Source: Diploscapter coronatus
Taxonomy: Eukaryota; Nematoda; Chromadorea; Rhabditida; Rhabditidae
Assembly: GCA_964036155.1 (NCBI GenBank)
Contig: OZ038422.1
Location: 65,309,201 to 65,373,200 of the forward strand
Length of the DNA stretch: 64,000 bases
Reading direction: 5' to 3'
Position 1 is the stretch's first letter. Each line of letters starts with the position of its first letter. Shown here in pieces: positions 1 to 14,300 of the stretch. The translations under genes and the position numbers were made by a program. The notes below the pieces were generated by a model. That model was not told where the DNA came from. It worked only from the letters and a program-made list of their open reading frames with translations, and did not search any database.

Positions 1-1744
1 TTGCTTCAAATCAAATGTCCCTACCGAGTCTGTCCGCAGTTTGACCTCGTAGGTCCGTTTCCGACAAAACACGTTGAAAAAGTTGTCGACACTCGATCTG
101 ATAGCCTTGATTCGCAGCGTGTAGATGAAGGGGTTCACAGCCAGTTTGAGCATTACCTGAAAATTCATATCATTTTTTTTTTGAAAAATCCCAATTTGTT
201 CTTTCAAAAAATATTTCATAAGCGAAGAAAATTTATTCATTTTAGGATGTAGGGATACGATTTTTCGTGAAAAGGGATTTCGATTTCTCGAAATTATAAA
301 AGTGGAAATTTCTGGAGAAGGCTTTTACTTACCAAGAAATTAACCGTAGATCCGAGGAACATCCCAAGATAAAAGCTTATCGACTCTTTGTAGATAAATA
401 AACAACCTTCATTGCAAACCTGAAAATTATACATTTTCAAAAAAATACAAAACAAAAAGACTTACCAAAACGAAATACAGAACGCAAGCGCCCCAACTCA
501 ATGAGAATGTCGAAACGATGAGAAGAGTCGTCCAAACCAACTTCAGTTTCGATTGAACGTTAGAGCGACGGACTTTCAGTTTTCTGAAAGTCGCAGATAT
601 GCTTCAAAAATGTTTCTTTTGACCCCTTTAGATTTGTCTGCTATAACGAATTTAAAAAGAACAATTGAAAAGTCAGCAAATTTATAGAGTAGATGAAACG
701 TTATTCGATAGTAATCTTTTTGTTTAACTATGCGTTATCTCAACGTATTTATTCTTTATATCCTTTATAATAGGAAAGAATGCTAGGGTTTATGTCTTCA
801 ATAAATATCTCACCGTTCATTGACCGACATTTCGAATTCTGCTCTCGCTTTGAGTAATTTACTCAAAATCAGCCCGTAAATCAGCAGAGTCGTGATTAAA
901 GGCAGCATGAAAGTCAGGAATATCGTGACTCGGAACGGTAGTCTATTATAGAACTGCATGACACAGACTGGATGTCTCAGACCGTCATAGGGGTCTTGGA
1001 CGAACCTGAAATTTTAAACTTTAGGTACAGAACAAAATTTTAACTCTCACCAAATAGCAACGAATATGATGGGAATGACCCATAAGCTCAATATAATCAA
1101 TCGTATCCGCCTTGTGGTCACCATTATCTAGAAATTTTAAGGTGTGCTTGAATTCTGAGAATTTCACTGACTTTGTACTTTAGCGGCCAATACGTGCCGA
1201 AGAACTGATTTATCGCCAGCGCGAATAGATGCAAGTCGGAAGTCAGCATTCCGGCGATTCGAAACATTTCAAGATAAGCCGTAGGACACTGCGTCGTACG
1301 TACTTGACCAAGGACGACGGGTAGGAAGGAATTTACCACTAGGCCTAAAAATTATTCAATTTCTGTTGGGTTAAAATCTGAGTTATAAATCGATAAATTC
1401 AGATATTACTGAAAACTTTTCCGAAGATTAGATTTGATTAATTTATAGCGTTTTTTTATTTAAAAATATTTACTTACCGCATATCAACAACGACGCAGCC
1501 CACATATCCGCAGCAGCTAAGGACACGCACAATTTGAGGTAAGGGGAAATAGGCTTCGAAAGATAAGGCGCTGCCAACACGATAATGCCATTACCGATTA
1601 TCGCGAACTGCAAATTTGAATTTTTATAGTTCTGCAAAAAGGACCTACCAATAAAATCACTATCATAACAGGTATCAAATATGTGTAGACGGCCTTTGTG
1701 AATTCAACTTGCTCCTGTATGTGCGGTGGTATTGTACCGTTCAT
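1..1744 (-). CDS. Rhodopsin-type seven-transmembrane receptor (GPCR), 3' end outside window
   Basis: Eight exons join in frame: 1744-1649, 1607-1478, 1344-1172, 1127-1051, 1005-814, 583-466, 419-333 and 156-1 (343 codons so far, still open at base 1). The start ATG lies four bases after a TTTCAG acceptor, as in trans-spliced worm genes. All seven membrane segments are visible: TM1 with IIGNGIIVL, TM2 with SLAAADMW, TM3 near residues 97-120, TM4 with LWVIPIIF, TM5 around FLTFMLPLITTLLIYG, TM6 around VSTFSLSWGA, and TM7 with the NPFIY motif at 299-303. Cys95 (before TM3) and Cys173 (second extracellular loop) can form the conserved disulfide. The DRY box after TM3 reads NQF (121-123), and TM6 lacks the CWxP motif. 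It is probably a nematode peptide or orphan receptor of the plasma membrane; the ligand cannot be inferred. Confidence is high for GPCR and low for any subfamily. Confidence 0.85.
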
Positions 1745-4700
1745 GGTTCTGAAATATTGATTTTTGAGATAGGCTTCACGATATCCACTTTAGAAGCTGA
1801 TTTTAGCTTATGATTTACGATGAAGCACGATACTGTTTGGAGTAATTGAGGGAAATGCTAGCAAATGAAGTTAAAATGCATAGAAAGTTTGCATAAAATT
1901 TGAGAAAGTTCAGAAATCACGTGCTGAAAAATTCGCATCGAGTAAAGAATCGAAAATTCGCAAACATAAAAACAAAACAAAGCGAAAGACCCAAATTCTT
2001 GCTCTTCGAAATCTCAATCTTGAATCAAAAAATTCATCCAAAATCTTCTTTGTCGGCAATATTTCGTTCAAAATAATTCAAACTTGCTAAATTGATGATA
2101 CGTGAACTGGATGAGCTTCAAGAACCAATTTGAAGAAGAATGAAAAATGCAAATATGAAACGAAACAAAAGGTGCAAATTTTCGATTTTCCAATTCTCCA
2201 AGTGCGAAGTGTGAGGAATGAAAAGAGCCACCACCATTCATTTCGACACATCGTTTACTTTGTCATGAAGAATTGCCGGCAAACAACGATCATATCAGCG
2301 TCAGTGAGATAATGAAAGATAAAGAAAAGCTGGATAGCCTAGATAAAAAGATGATAGATGATAGTGAGTATTAAAGAATCATTAAAAATCAAGATATCAA
2401 GAATCTAATAAAAATGTGGATCGAAAAGATGAGTTATGAACAAAAAGTTAGAAAAATAATGAAGTGATATAAAAATTAAGATAAAAAATAGCCTAGAAAT
2501 TTGAGAGGGCGGAAAGAAAGAAACAAAAACCGCTCTCCGCCAGAAGTAAAACGCTGGAGAAACATCCAAACACCTAGCTAGCAGCTGATGCTCGAAATCA
2601 GGACGGGAAGAGTTTCTTCCGGAAAGAGATAGTTTTGGAAAATGAAGAGAGTTAGAGAAAAGGAATAGAGAAATAGTATGGATAAAATGAGATAGTCAGC
2701 GAGGAAATACAAAGAAAAGTCAGAGAACAAAAGAAGATACGTTACCATTTGTATCAAAGATAATGATGCAATCATATAAATTTGGGCTAAAACTATTGAA
2801 CATTTTCGACTTTCCGTAAAATGAATCGAGATAGAAAGAATAAAAATACGAACTATCAGAAGGAGCTGCATTCAGAGTAGTTATGGAAGGAAATTAGAAT
2901 TTTCTGAAGATGAATAAAAACGTTGCATATTAAAATTTTTCTAAACTATGAAATAAAGCAAACAGGAACAGATAAAAATCCCGCAAATGTGTTCGGATGA
3001 AGTTTACCCAGGAAATCTTTGATGGTTTAACATCACTTCTGAAATTCGCTGTCTCAAATTTGACATGCAAAAACTAAGCAGGATTTCCGGAACAAGAATA
3101 TCCTCCTTTCTAACTATAAACTGACGGAAGATCTAACTTGCGTGATAAGGGACCATCATTTACTCGCCTAAGTGCGTTAAAATAATTTACTATTTTTTAC
3201 ATGAGGAAATTTGATTTGACTACTCACATTTGGAGAAAGCAACTTTGTGACGTCTAAAATAATTCAGACGAGATTTTAGAGACGACAATTTAGAATAAGA
3301 CAGATGGAAGATTTTCTAGGATGTCTCGATCTTGTTAGCTAAAAGCCTTGCTTGTCATGCAAAGATGAGAGTTAAGGCACTCGGTCTTTTTGAGTGCTCA
3401 TCTTTTGCAATTAATTCAAAATGTTGCGTAAAAACAAGTTGAAAATCAGTCTACCGACAATTTTGATACATTTCAACCTAATCAAACCACAAATCTGTGG
3501 GCTAAAAATGATAGGAAGATATGATCTAGTTCAAGATCGCAGCCAGTTTTTTCAAGTTTGAAGCTATCTTTTATCATAGGATTTTCGGGATGAATAGCTT
3601 AGTCCTAGATACACATAAAGATTTGCACGCACCATTGTAAGCATACAAAGATGAGAAGATGAGAGACAATAGATAATAGATAAAGCTGGGCTTGAAGTTC
3701 GACCATTCTCAACATTCTCGAGAGGGGAGGTCATGAACGAGGAAAACGAGAAAAAATTTAAAACTAGCGCGAAAAATATTCGTGAAACGAGCGTCATAAT
3801 TTTAGAGCACATTCTAGACCTTCAAAGTTTCTATCATTCTCTTCTTTTCGGTCCCAAAAGTTGCTGAAAACGAAAATTTACCGACTTTTTGCCCAGATTC
3901 TGAAAGAAGAAAGCGAATTTCAAGGAAGAAGATTGAACATCGCACATAATTATAGTTTGGTTAAATTATTTTTGAAAATAAGATGTTCTAAAATGGGTCT
4001 GGAAAAATTATGTTAAAAAATAAAGAAAAATGTGAGCGTCATAAAAACACGACGAGGAACTAAAGAAATTGCCGGGATACTGAATAAAGTAATTATACGA
4101 CGAAGGCTCTAAGCCGAGGTCTCAGATTCACTACAAAGCGACTAGCGATAGAACCTGAATAAATGAATGAAAATGTAAATCCCTGAAATGCGCGCGCTGT
4201 GAGAAAGGCATAATAATTAGGCTTTCATGACTTATTTATCGGATCAGTTCGCGAAAATAATAAATTTCGGCATTTTTAGGCAAACATTCCATGACTTAAT
4301 TCACCAAAATAAATCACTTCTTTTGTGCAATATTAATGAAAATTGTATTAAATGTATAGAAAATCTATAAATCGCAGATTGATAGCATTTGTGTTTTCAG
4401 TTGTAACTTGTAGCTTTTCTTTCTAAATACCAAAAAAATTAGCAATTCAATGCCACTCTTTGATCCTAGTCGCTACTCACATGAGCGATGCACAATCAAA
4501 AACTGGCATTAATTAGTCTCCCGAGACTTTTTCCATTGCTAATTCCTTTGGATTGAGTAGTAAAACGGTGGTTATAAGATTCCTACCCCATCCCAAGAAT
4601 TGCGCGCATATGTGCAATAGAAGAATTGCAGACCAGCACATAAATTGACGCGCAAGCAAAATTATGCAGAGATCGTTTGCATACACGCATTTGTAATGTA

Positions 4701-6477
4701 GGAAATCGACACCGGGAGAAAAAAATGTACACCCACAAGAAGTTGAGCTGGCATAGTGAGATCACTTATGCGATTATGATACATTCCTATAACTTATTAG
4801 ATAAACAAAATAAAAATGAATTATGTAGCTTTCAATAAATACTAAATAGACAATAATAATAACAGCATAATCGAGTCAATTCTAGATATTGTATAAAAAT
4901 GACTAAAAGCAAGCTAACTTCAAAACGTTTAAAAAAAGAAGGAATTATGAGATAATATAAAATTTCTTCAAAGCTAACTCTAGATATCGTATACAAAACT
5001 AACAATAAATTATGAAAACTCAGAAACTTATGCAAAATGATTCTAAGAAAACCATAGCGATTTTCCTAAGACCTCAAGTATCGAAGTTGTCATTTTCGTG
5101 ATTCTCAATTTCAGCAGACTGACTTTCAGAATTCGCTTCATTTCTTTGTGTTTGTCACTTGCATGACAAAAATAAAAAAAATGATGAGCGCTCTAAGCAA
5201 AAACTCCAGTTGAATGAAGTTTATTAGTAGTAAAAAGTTGCACACTTGCAGCATTTTGCTTAGCAATACATTCTAGGAATGGGAATCTTTCAGATAAGAT
5301 TATTTACGAGGAAAAAGTATTACTAGACAATGATTTCATCTGTGAATTTCTTTTCAGTGTTCAAGAAAACCAGAAAAAAACTTTCGTGCAAAATTCAAGC
5401 ATTTCTTTTTTGAAATAGAGCCCCCGAAATTTTTTTTCTCACACATTGGTTAATTTTCAAACTATGAACTTTGGTATGCATCTCACCTTGAGAAAATCAT
5501 TTTCCCATGTCAAGAATAAAATAACACAAGAAAAAATTTAAACTTGAACGCTCTTCCAAAGCATAATCGTCAATAAGTGGCGAATGTCATGTAGGACGAC
5601 TCCCTAAGGGCGGTTTATCAAAAATTAAAGAGCATCAGCTTTCTAAGGGTTTTGGCATGTCCCCAGGGTCCCTTTAGTCTGAAAAGGAATTTTTGGAAAG
5701 GGCACCCATAATTTTTGAATGTTCACTTTTATCTTCTTTGACAATATTATCTTGCTTAAACATAGGAACTTCTTGTATAAGTCGCCAAGGACCACCCCAA
5801 AATTATAAAAATCATCGAGATTTTAAGGTTAGGAAGTATAGGCAAAACTTAAAAAAAAAAAAAACGCGAATTTTTCAAATAATGCTATGATTTATTGATG
5901 AATTATACAAGCGATCAAAAATTGGTGACATTTTCAAGAAGTCTAAAATAATGGACAAACGTTAGACGCAAAATAACGCACTTTTTTTAGCCAAGAAAGA
6001 TGTTCTGCAAGTCTAAGCAGTGTTGCAAGTTGTCAATCTTTCGACTTTTGCATCTTTTCCTGGAAAATCAGGGAGCTGGGGCAAGGACGCAGAGTTTTGG
6101 AGAGGAAAAAATCCTGGTGGCAGATGATTCGAACAAAAAGCGCCTAACAATGTTTGCGAGGAAGTGTCTAATGATTTGGCTATTTATGGATGCGAGAAGA
6201 TCAACACGAGTTGGTGGATAATTTATAAATAAAGTCTTGGAAGATATTCCTAAATATTATTTTGGTTTAGGATAAAACTATTCAGAAATTAATGTTCAGA
6301 AAAAGAACTGCTAATAATGCAAACAAATTTTAACTTGATCATCAAAGCTGTATACTAAAATATTTAGTATGTGAACAATAAGTGGCACATTATAAAGTTT
6401 TCTACTAACAATAGGTGAGTTATGATGAAAGATCATCAAATCAAGATTCAACACCAATAAACGTATGCATGATAATC

Positions 6478-6540
6478 AGGGCTGCATGAAACTTCGACTT
6501 CGACTTCGAGTTTTTCAAATTTTTGACTTCGCGCAGCCTC
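6478..6540. repeat. Short inverted-repeat (MITE-like) element
   Basis: The left end AGGGCTGCATGAA and the right end, read on the opposite strand as GAGGCTGCGCGAA, form imperfect terminal inverted repeats. The interior is rich in ACTTCG triplet-like repeats. The ends resemble those of the element at 8266-8391 (AGAGCTGGACGAAAG), so the two may be relatives. No clear target-site duplication is visible. Confidence 0.4.
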
Positions 6541-8265
6541 GTATATCATTTCATCCACTGAAAGTGCGCCATCGTAATTTACCCCCAAAAATAATTTAGA
6601 CTTATGAAAGTTGCGAGTGCGCACGAATGTTCTCAAATTCAGGGCAAATATCAATTTTAGTCAAACGATCCTTCGGAAATCTGATTTTCTTCGGGAATAA
6701 TTTAGTTGCCAATCTTCGAACGGCTAATTATGATGTCTCGGAGAAGTCTGTCCTGACTCTGATGAGTATAGAGATGAGCAACTAGAGTTTTTAGTTTAGT
6801 GTCGCCGAGATCTGAGGGTAGATTTTCAGAAACGTAGAAAGCAATGACGACAGCTTGACACTTTTGAAGGTTTGGATCAATATTATATCAGTCGAAGAAG
6901 GAATTAGAATGATTCAGAATATTAATTTGAGAAAATGGCCTGTGCATTGAAATTGACCTATGAATCACGCATGCGAATAAAGATGACATTATTCCAGAAA
7001 TCGAAAAGTTTTCGCGTTTTTTTTCGCAACTTTGCCCATCTGGCATTGGGAAAATGCTAGAAATTCGGGGCTTATGATCGGTGATAATTCATTTTCCAAC
7101 GAGATGGCTCACACTCAGATGCATCGAATGAAAATGAGATATTATTTTAAAAAAAAATCATAAATATGATCTTTCAGTGTGCAATCGAATAAAATATCGG
7201 ATGGATAATTATTATATGATAAGTTTTCAGCTAATAACTCGAGAAAAATATTGGAAAAGTTGAAAATAAATTTGAAGGAAAAGGTCTCGATGCCAATATT
7301 TTGAAGATAAATCTTCACTGCAAAAATTTTAGCTCAATTTATCAAAATCGTGAAACTCGTTTCAGTTTAAGGATCAATAAAAATGGATTGGCTTGCAATC
7401 ATTTATCAATCAAAACTACGACGATTTACGAAACAAGTCGCGCTTATTTCTTCTGATTCAGATAAGTGGAGGCAGAAGAGTAAAGCGATGGAAGATTATG
7501 CACTAGCTGATCTAATGTCTAGTATTAATCATAATCTGAATTTGAATAAATTAGGGAGGATGATCAAAATAGATCCACCAAATGTCATATTCCTATTTTC
7601 TAGACATGTTATATAAATGCATACATTTATTTGCGATCTTAGAAAATGAGCATGAATAGGTAATTTTCGTCTAGGGTAAGGTGAAGATCATGAACTTCCC
7701 GAATATTGCTGAAAATGTATTCAAAATTTTATCTATCATGTGACATTTCTTTTTTGCATCAATAATTTCTGGCCAATTTTGGCAAGTTCTGTGTTCGGGG
7801 CGAGCACGTTTTCTAAACAATCGTGGGCTTCAGAATTAGGCTCAATTTCAGCAAATAATATTCAAGGAATCAAAACATAGAACATGGGAGGAAGTGCAAA
7901 GAAAATAATGCAAACTAAATAAAAATATCATTTTTATCAAAAGATGATAAAATATTCATTTTGGCAATCTGAAATTCTTTTAGACAGAAAAATCGACACC
8001 AATGATATGCATAGATGAACATTGAAAACACTTGTGCACGAGGGGCTATCAATAGAATTATGATCTGACTACTCAAATATTGAATGAGAATTTTCAATTG
8101 CAATGAAAAAATTGTAAACCATCGACCGAAGACTCGCTTCTTATTCGACAAACTTCGAATTACATTCATCAGCGAGGAATAGGTAATTGAGTTTTCAGGG
8201 GTACAGATTTTTAATTTTCGAAAACCAATTACGAGGTATGAATAGGATGATTCATAATGAGAATC

Positions 8266-8391
8266 AGAGCTGGACGAAAGTTTCGGTTTCAGTTTCGGAA
8301 AGGTTTTAGGGCTTTCGGTTTGGGATTTTCTTCAAAAATCGAAAATCACTTTCGGTTTCAGTTTTCAAAATTTGTACTTTCGTCCAGCCCT
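8266..8391. repeat. MITE-like element with AGRGCTGGACGAAAGT termini
   Basis: The left end AGAGCTGGACGAAAG at 8266-8280 is matched by CTTTCGTCCAGCCCT at 8377-8391, giving 14 of 15 paired bases. The interior carries repeated TTTCGGTTTCAG units in both orientations, so most of the 126 bases could fold into a hairpin. It has no coding capacity. Terminal AGGGCTGG sequences are common in non-autonomous hAT-like elements, but no target-site duplication is visible here. Confidence 0.55.
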
Positions 8392-11300
8392 AACGAAAAT
8401 ATCAATTTTCGGGAGTTGAAAGAGTTTTAAAAGGATTGCAAAAATTAAGGAAGTTCTGAAAATTCTAATTTTTTTAAGGATAATGACAGAAGTCCGCATT
8501 TATCGCAACATTCCGCGAAATCTTTAATCCATAGAATATTTTATCTTTCAAGCATTTATAGGAAGCTAATTCTCACGTAGCATCCTTAAACCACACCACT
8601 TTTCCCTTCACTTTTTTTTTTTTTTGCAATTCTCAGAGTTTAGACAAAAATGATATTCTAGGACAAGATTGTGAAGTCAGAAAGATTTACTCAAAAATGG
8701 TGCTGGTGCTAACAATAGAGTTAGAAAAAGATTCAGATGCGCTACGTGTCTCCCCCGTCATTTTGTATGCAAACGAGGATAGGGCAAGAATCGTAGCGAG
8801 AAGAAGAAGGACAAACCTAACGTCTTCAGCATAGGGAGGCTTTTCTATCTTAAAGCATATATTTTCACGAGATAAGGCTAAAGACGCAGATATGGCTTTT
8901 AATGTGCAAATGTAAATATTTTGCCACTAAGACGATAATTTACGTCTTCCAAATTAGCACCGAGTCAGAAGAATAATTTCGGGCGAATTGTAACAAATTG
9001 CCATGCGAAGTTTAGTATTTTGGGTAAAGTAATGCCAAAGGTTCAAAAATGACGATATTTGAAGAAGAATCGAAATCTGCACGTTAAATTTTATGGATTC
9101 AAAGAAAGCCCATCCCAAATATGACTTGACAGCGTCAGCCCAAAAATCTATGCAAATCGGATAAATTCGTAGAAGCGCACCTCATCTACCGAGAATGTTA
9201 TGCTTTGAAAAAAATTCTAAATTGAACGTCGGTAGCTTCAGAACAAGACTATTGCTCACCTTTGTAAACAAGATTCCTAGAAGTCCATTAGGATCTAATG
9301 GAATAAGACAATACTTCCTTTTTCGTATATGCATGAAATTCAAGTTGCGCATGAAAAAGAGAAAAATGTGACTTCCTTGTGGATTGAAACACGTGCAATA
9401 TGTATAATTCTGGCATATTATGGATCAACCAGTTCAGATATCAAAATTAATTAGACTGAGCGATTATTTACCGAAAATGAATGATGTGATGGGATGTTTT
9501 GCTAAAATTGTAGAAAGTAACATCAGAATTTTGGTAGTTTTAGCTCGTATAAGGTTCAAACAAGAGAGGAAGGAGTGCCACTTAGTATTTTCTGAAGCAC
9601 ATACAACACATTATCATGTCCATTAGCTAACAATAAGGTAAGCCGCACTTTCTTTGCTCCAAAATAGTCTGCCCCGCAAGGATATATTCCAGACGGTGTA
9701 GCATCTCTCTAGCTTTTGTCCCTTTCCTTTTCTGAAAAAGGGAAATCCCTTCGCCTTTATTGAAGCATAGTGACAAAATAATATATTTTACCGCATGAAA
9801 AAAGAGAGGAGCCAAATAATGGCGACTAAAAGCGTCTAACATTTAGGTACGGTAATAGGCCTTTGACACGTCCGTCGAATTTTCGCATGCAAAAGGTCTT
9901 TGTTGAAGAACATGATCGGGTGATACAAGAAATTAATGATTTTCGATTTATCGAAGACTTTTCAAAAACTCGAATGATAAAAGATAAAAGTTTGATGCTC
10001 ACATGTGGAAAGGAAGAATGAAGGAAGAGTTTTTGCAAGATTGACAAGCGACAAAATGACAGGTGTGAAGATTTGCTCCGTGCTTATGAATGAAAATGAA
10101 AATGAATAACTTCCCAGATGAGCTCTAACCTTTCAAAATAAAGAAGTGAGTTCAAAAATCTACAAATCCTGAATTGTTTATGCAAAGGCGTACCTAATGA
10201 GCCAAGATATCATGTTCTAAAATCGAATTTCTTTGGTTCAGAAAAGTAAAATGTTCAGACGAAAAGTGTTCTTCTGACATATTGTCACTCAAATGTTGTA
10301 AATCATTGATAGGTTACGTCAAAACTTTTCAACGAAGAATCCGCTCAGATTTTACTGATCAAAGAAAATTTTTTGTCGAACTGATTCTTGGACGAAGTTG
10401 TGTATTGTTCTCTGCCGAAAGCTATAAATTTCAACTGCAGTTTATTAAAAGTTGAAAGAAAAATATTTTCAGAGATGAAGAATTACCACCATCGGCTAAA
10501 AATTGTCCATAAAACTCTGAGAACCGCGGATTATGTCTAACTGAACCATTTATCAAATGGAACCCTCACTTTTGACCGAAGTAAACTTATGCAAGATGCT
10601 GAATGAAAACGATGAATAAAATACCCGAAACTACTACGCCAATAAATCACCCTTTCTAATTGATGTTATTGTGAGACCAAAGATATCCCTAATTAGTCAT
10701 TTTGGTGGTGGGTTGTATTATCGATGAACGATAACTTGAGACGAAATAAGTGATGAACAAATTCGAACATGCAAAGTGTGCATTGCGTATGTGCAAATAG
10801 TCATTTGCCACACTCCTTGAACGTGGTGTAATAGCGTAAAGTCTGCTGCTGCAAACAGTGCGCTAATTCCCGCGCATAAAAAGTCTGTGTCATTTATTTC
10901 GCCTCAAGTAATCGGTCATTGACAATAAGCGAATCATAAAGTCTTCATGCTTAGAAACAAAATGACGAAGTTAAAATCTTTGATAGTCCGAAATCTACGA
11001 TGAAAATAGTCCTTTGTTAGCATCATGATAAACATAAAACTGTAAAATCGGAAATTTAAAACAGCAAAAATGAACGTCATATGCGCATTTTAGGAAATTG
11101 TTATCTTTCGAGATCATAAAAAGATAAGAACAAAGGGATAAGAGCAAGGACATCATTTGAAGTTGTAAATATTGTGAAGGCTAAAATTTGCAGATTCAAA
11201 GAGTAATTCCAACATTTTTTAACAAATGTCAAATCTCTACTTTTTCAAAATACCATAAGTCCCGAAATTTATCTGAAAGGAAATAAACTTTGAAAGATAT

Positions 11301-14300
11301 AGCACTAAATTGCAGCAAAAATGCAAAATAATATAACAAAGAATAATTATCGGTGAAGACTTTGAGTAAGAGTTGAATGTAATGTCGAAGTCGAAAAAAT
11401 AGAACGATGAGTGGGTTTCATTTTTAATCATCCAAGAAAAAGCTCTGTTTACTCTCGGTAAAAATGTCGCGAAATCTATGGAATGATGCCTAAAAATAGA
11501 AAATATTTGATTTCGATATGGGGAGTGTATCATTTTAGGAAAAGGAGCTTTGCTATAATTTATAATTGATTCGACTTTTTCAAGAGCGTAAAATTTTAGA
11601 TTCCGATCAAGATTTTTAGCATGTTCAATTAAACCATAGCAAGAAAATTCAGATATCAGAATCCATTTTCATAGCTTTTATCTGGACCAAGATTAGACAG
11701 ATATTTTTCCCGAGATTTTCAACCTCCGTGAGAAATTCCCAGTTTAAGTCAACAAATTCTGAAGGCAAAAATGACAAAATCTTTGTCAGCGCGCACTGTT
11801 GTGGTTAGATCGCGAACTTTGTGTCGCCCGTCGGATTTTTTGGGCGCTTTTCGGCTAAAATTTGCCTCGGATTTCACGTGTTGTATGTGTTTGAACTGAG
11901 GAAATTCAAGCCAACAATCCACGCCGAGTGATTTTTGCAGACAAACTCGAAAAAAATAGAAACTTTTTTATTCCAAGCTTTCTTTCCGTCATATGTCCGA
12001 GGTTCATAGAGAGCTTTAGAACAAGGTTGTTTATTCTGGAAAATCGGAGATAGCTTGATCTCAAATCTCAAAAATACTATAAACAGGCCGAAGACAATGT
12101 TTCGTGTCTAATGAATTTTTCTAAGATAATTTTCGCATTCCTAATTTAGCGAGGTATGTAGGTAGTAAAATCAACATACTAAAAGAAACTTCTCAAAAGT
12201 ATTGAAATACAACCTTTGCTCATCATAGCTCACAAGCTGATATCAACTCAGTATGAAATGAATATGATATCATGAAAATCAACAAGAATATTCGTCCAAA
12301 ATAGGTAAACTCATCCTAGTCGTTTTTATTGTCTGAATTTCACATTCCATGACGAGATTTATCCGTACTTGCACATGAACGAGTTCGCAAAATTTACTCA
12401 CCCAATGACGCGGAAGTTAATGAATTTTGGCGGCGCGTATCGCCTTTCAGAAGTAAAGTAAATCACTGGGAAAAGAACGCGAAAAGGCCCAGACGAAGAG
12501 TGGGTAATGAGCACAAGAAATCGGAAACGCAATCAGGTTGCTGAAGAAACGAAAAAGATACACTGCAACCTTAGGACAAGTAAAACATTACACTAGAAGT
12601 TTAGGATAATTCGAGTGGGTCTTCATTAAATCTGAGAATCTTTTTCAGTTTATTTGAACAGAAAAGAAGATTGCATAATTTGGTGCAAACATTGGTGGAA
12701 GAGGAAAAATTCGAAAAGTCATACAAATTTCGAAACGGACTCTAATCGACTTTCCAAGCGAAAGAAAAACCAAATCGCCTCGAAAAACGGATAAATTATG
12801 AAGGAGCCTGCGAATTTTCGAAGAAACACTCGGAATATCTGTGCGTAACAATAAACTCTTTTCCTTAAACGTATGAAAATCCAAAAACCGCATCAAAATG
12901 GTTAATCTTTGGTGCAATAAATCCTGAAACCAATCATAAATGTTTTAGATTGAAAATTCAACCATAAAAGCATCAATATTTTATCGTTGATTTCGAATTT
13001 GCAAAGGAGATTCCGTAAGTCCAAAAATCAGACAGAATAAACCAATCCTGATTGCAAAAAATGAGGAATTGTTTAATTTGGTCAAATGAGCACACCTCAA
13101 TGAAGACCAAGAACTAATGGACAAAAGATTACGGAGTTCATCTTACAGAAAAAAATTCTCGCCGAAATTTGGAAGAAAATGATGAGTCAATAATATTGAT
13201 CCTTAACTTCTTGTATAAAACTGAATAGGAAATTATTGTTTTCTCGAGTCGGCGAAGATTTGGAATTCATTGAGAAAACTCACTCAGCCAAACTAAGAAT
13301 TCATTTAGAAGGTAGTAATTAAAACGGCAATATTTCATCCGAACTACTAAAAATAATAATTGAATTCGAAAAAAATCTTCCAAGAGAATGCCGAATAAAA
13401 TGAATCAGAAGATTATTTTATGCAAGAATATTTCTGCTCAATAAATGTAACATTTGTGGTGTAGAAGGCTTACGCAGTTAGCAACTTGTGATTCTGCAGC
13501 AGAGCGTTGAGTCTCCAGACACCCAGGATAACGGCTATCATATTGCAAAGTTCTCCTACCTACTACCTAGAATTATGCATATTCAAAAATCTCTCCCTCA
13601 ACAACAAAGGATACCAATTCGAGACTGGATACGATATCCAAAAGTTTTTATAATTTAATAGATCTTTCACTCAACAATGAAGAATATCAACCCAAAAATG
13701 ATCGAGAGATAAAAACTCAGTTTCAGATTTCTTCAACATAGTGTTCCAACTTTCATAATCAAGAAGTTCAATCTCCAAAAAGTAGTGAGCATTCTATGCG
13801 AATTACGTAAATGTACGAAATGGATATTTGGTAAGACACGCATGTGAAATGCATGCAAAGAAATGTTGCAATTTTATATCATCTGAAAGAAGAATATTCT
13901 GGTACAAATCAATGATCAGTGTTCTGAATACATCATCTCCTCGAAAGAAAATATTCGAGAAAAATGAACGCCCAAAACTGCATAAATTACTCTCATCACT
14001 GACCTTTTACAAACGTTTTCTGAGCATTTTCACTGAATGTGGATGGATATTACTCTCATCAAAAGTTACATCATTAGATGATGATTAAAGTGGAGATTTT
14101 CGTTTTTCTTTCCATATTCAACGAGCAAGAATATAAATTTTAAAAAATTGCCTCCTTCATTAAAAAACGCTCATTCTTCGAACGTTTATACTTTCGGACT
14201 CTTCCGGGGATAAATTTTCACCATCATAATTAGCCTAATTACTCCATTAAAATATTTTAAAAAGGCTTTTCCTCACGCGACAGAGCGGGTCAGACCCATT

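Noticed and set aside
2578..2871. 97-codon minus-strand frame with hydrophobic stretches
   Set aside because: Runs of Leu, Ile and Phe are expected from T-rich DNA. There are no splice sites, no conserved motif and no GC rise as seen in real exons.
9264..9357. Minus-strand frame ending IPLDPNGLLGILFTK at a GTGAGC donor
   Set aside because: It looks protein-like over about 31 codons, but no partner exons were found and such lengths arise by chance in AT-rich DNA.
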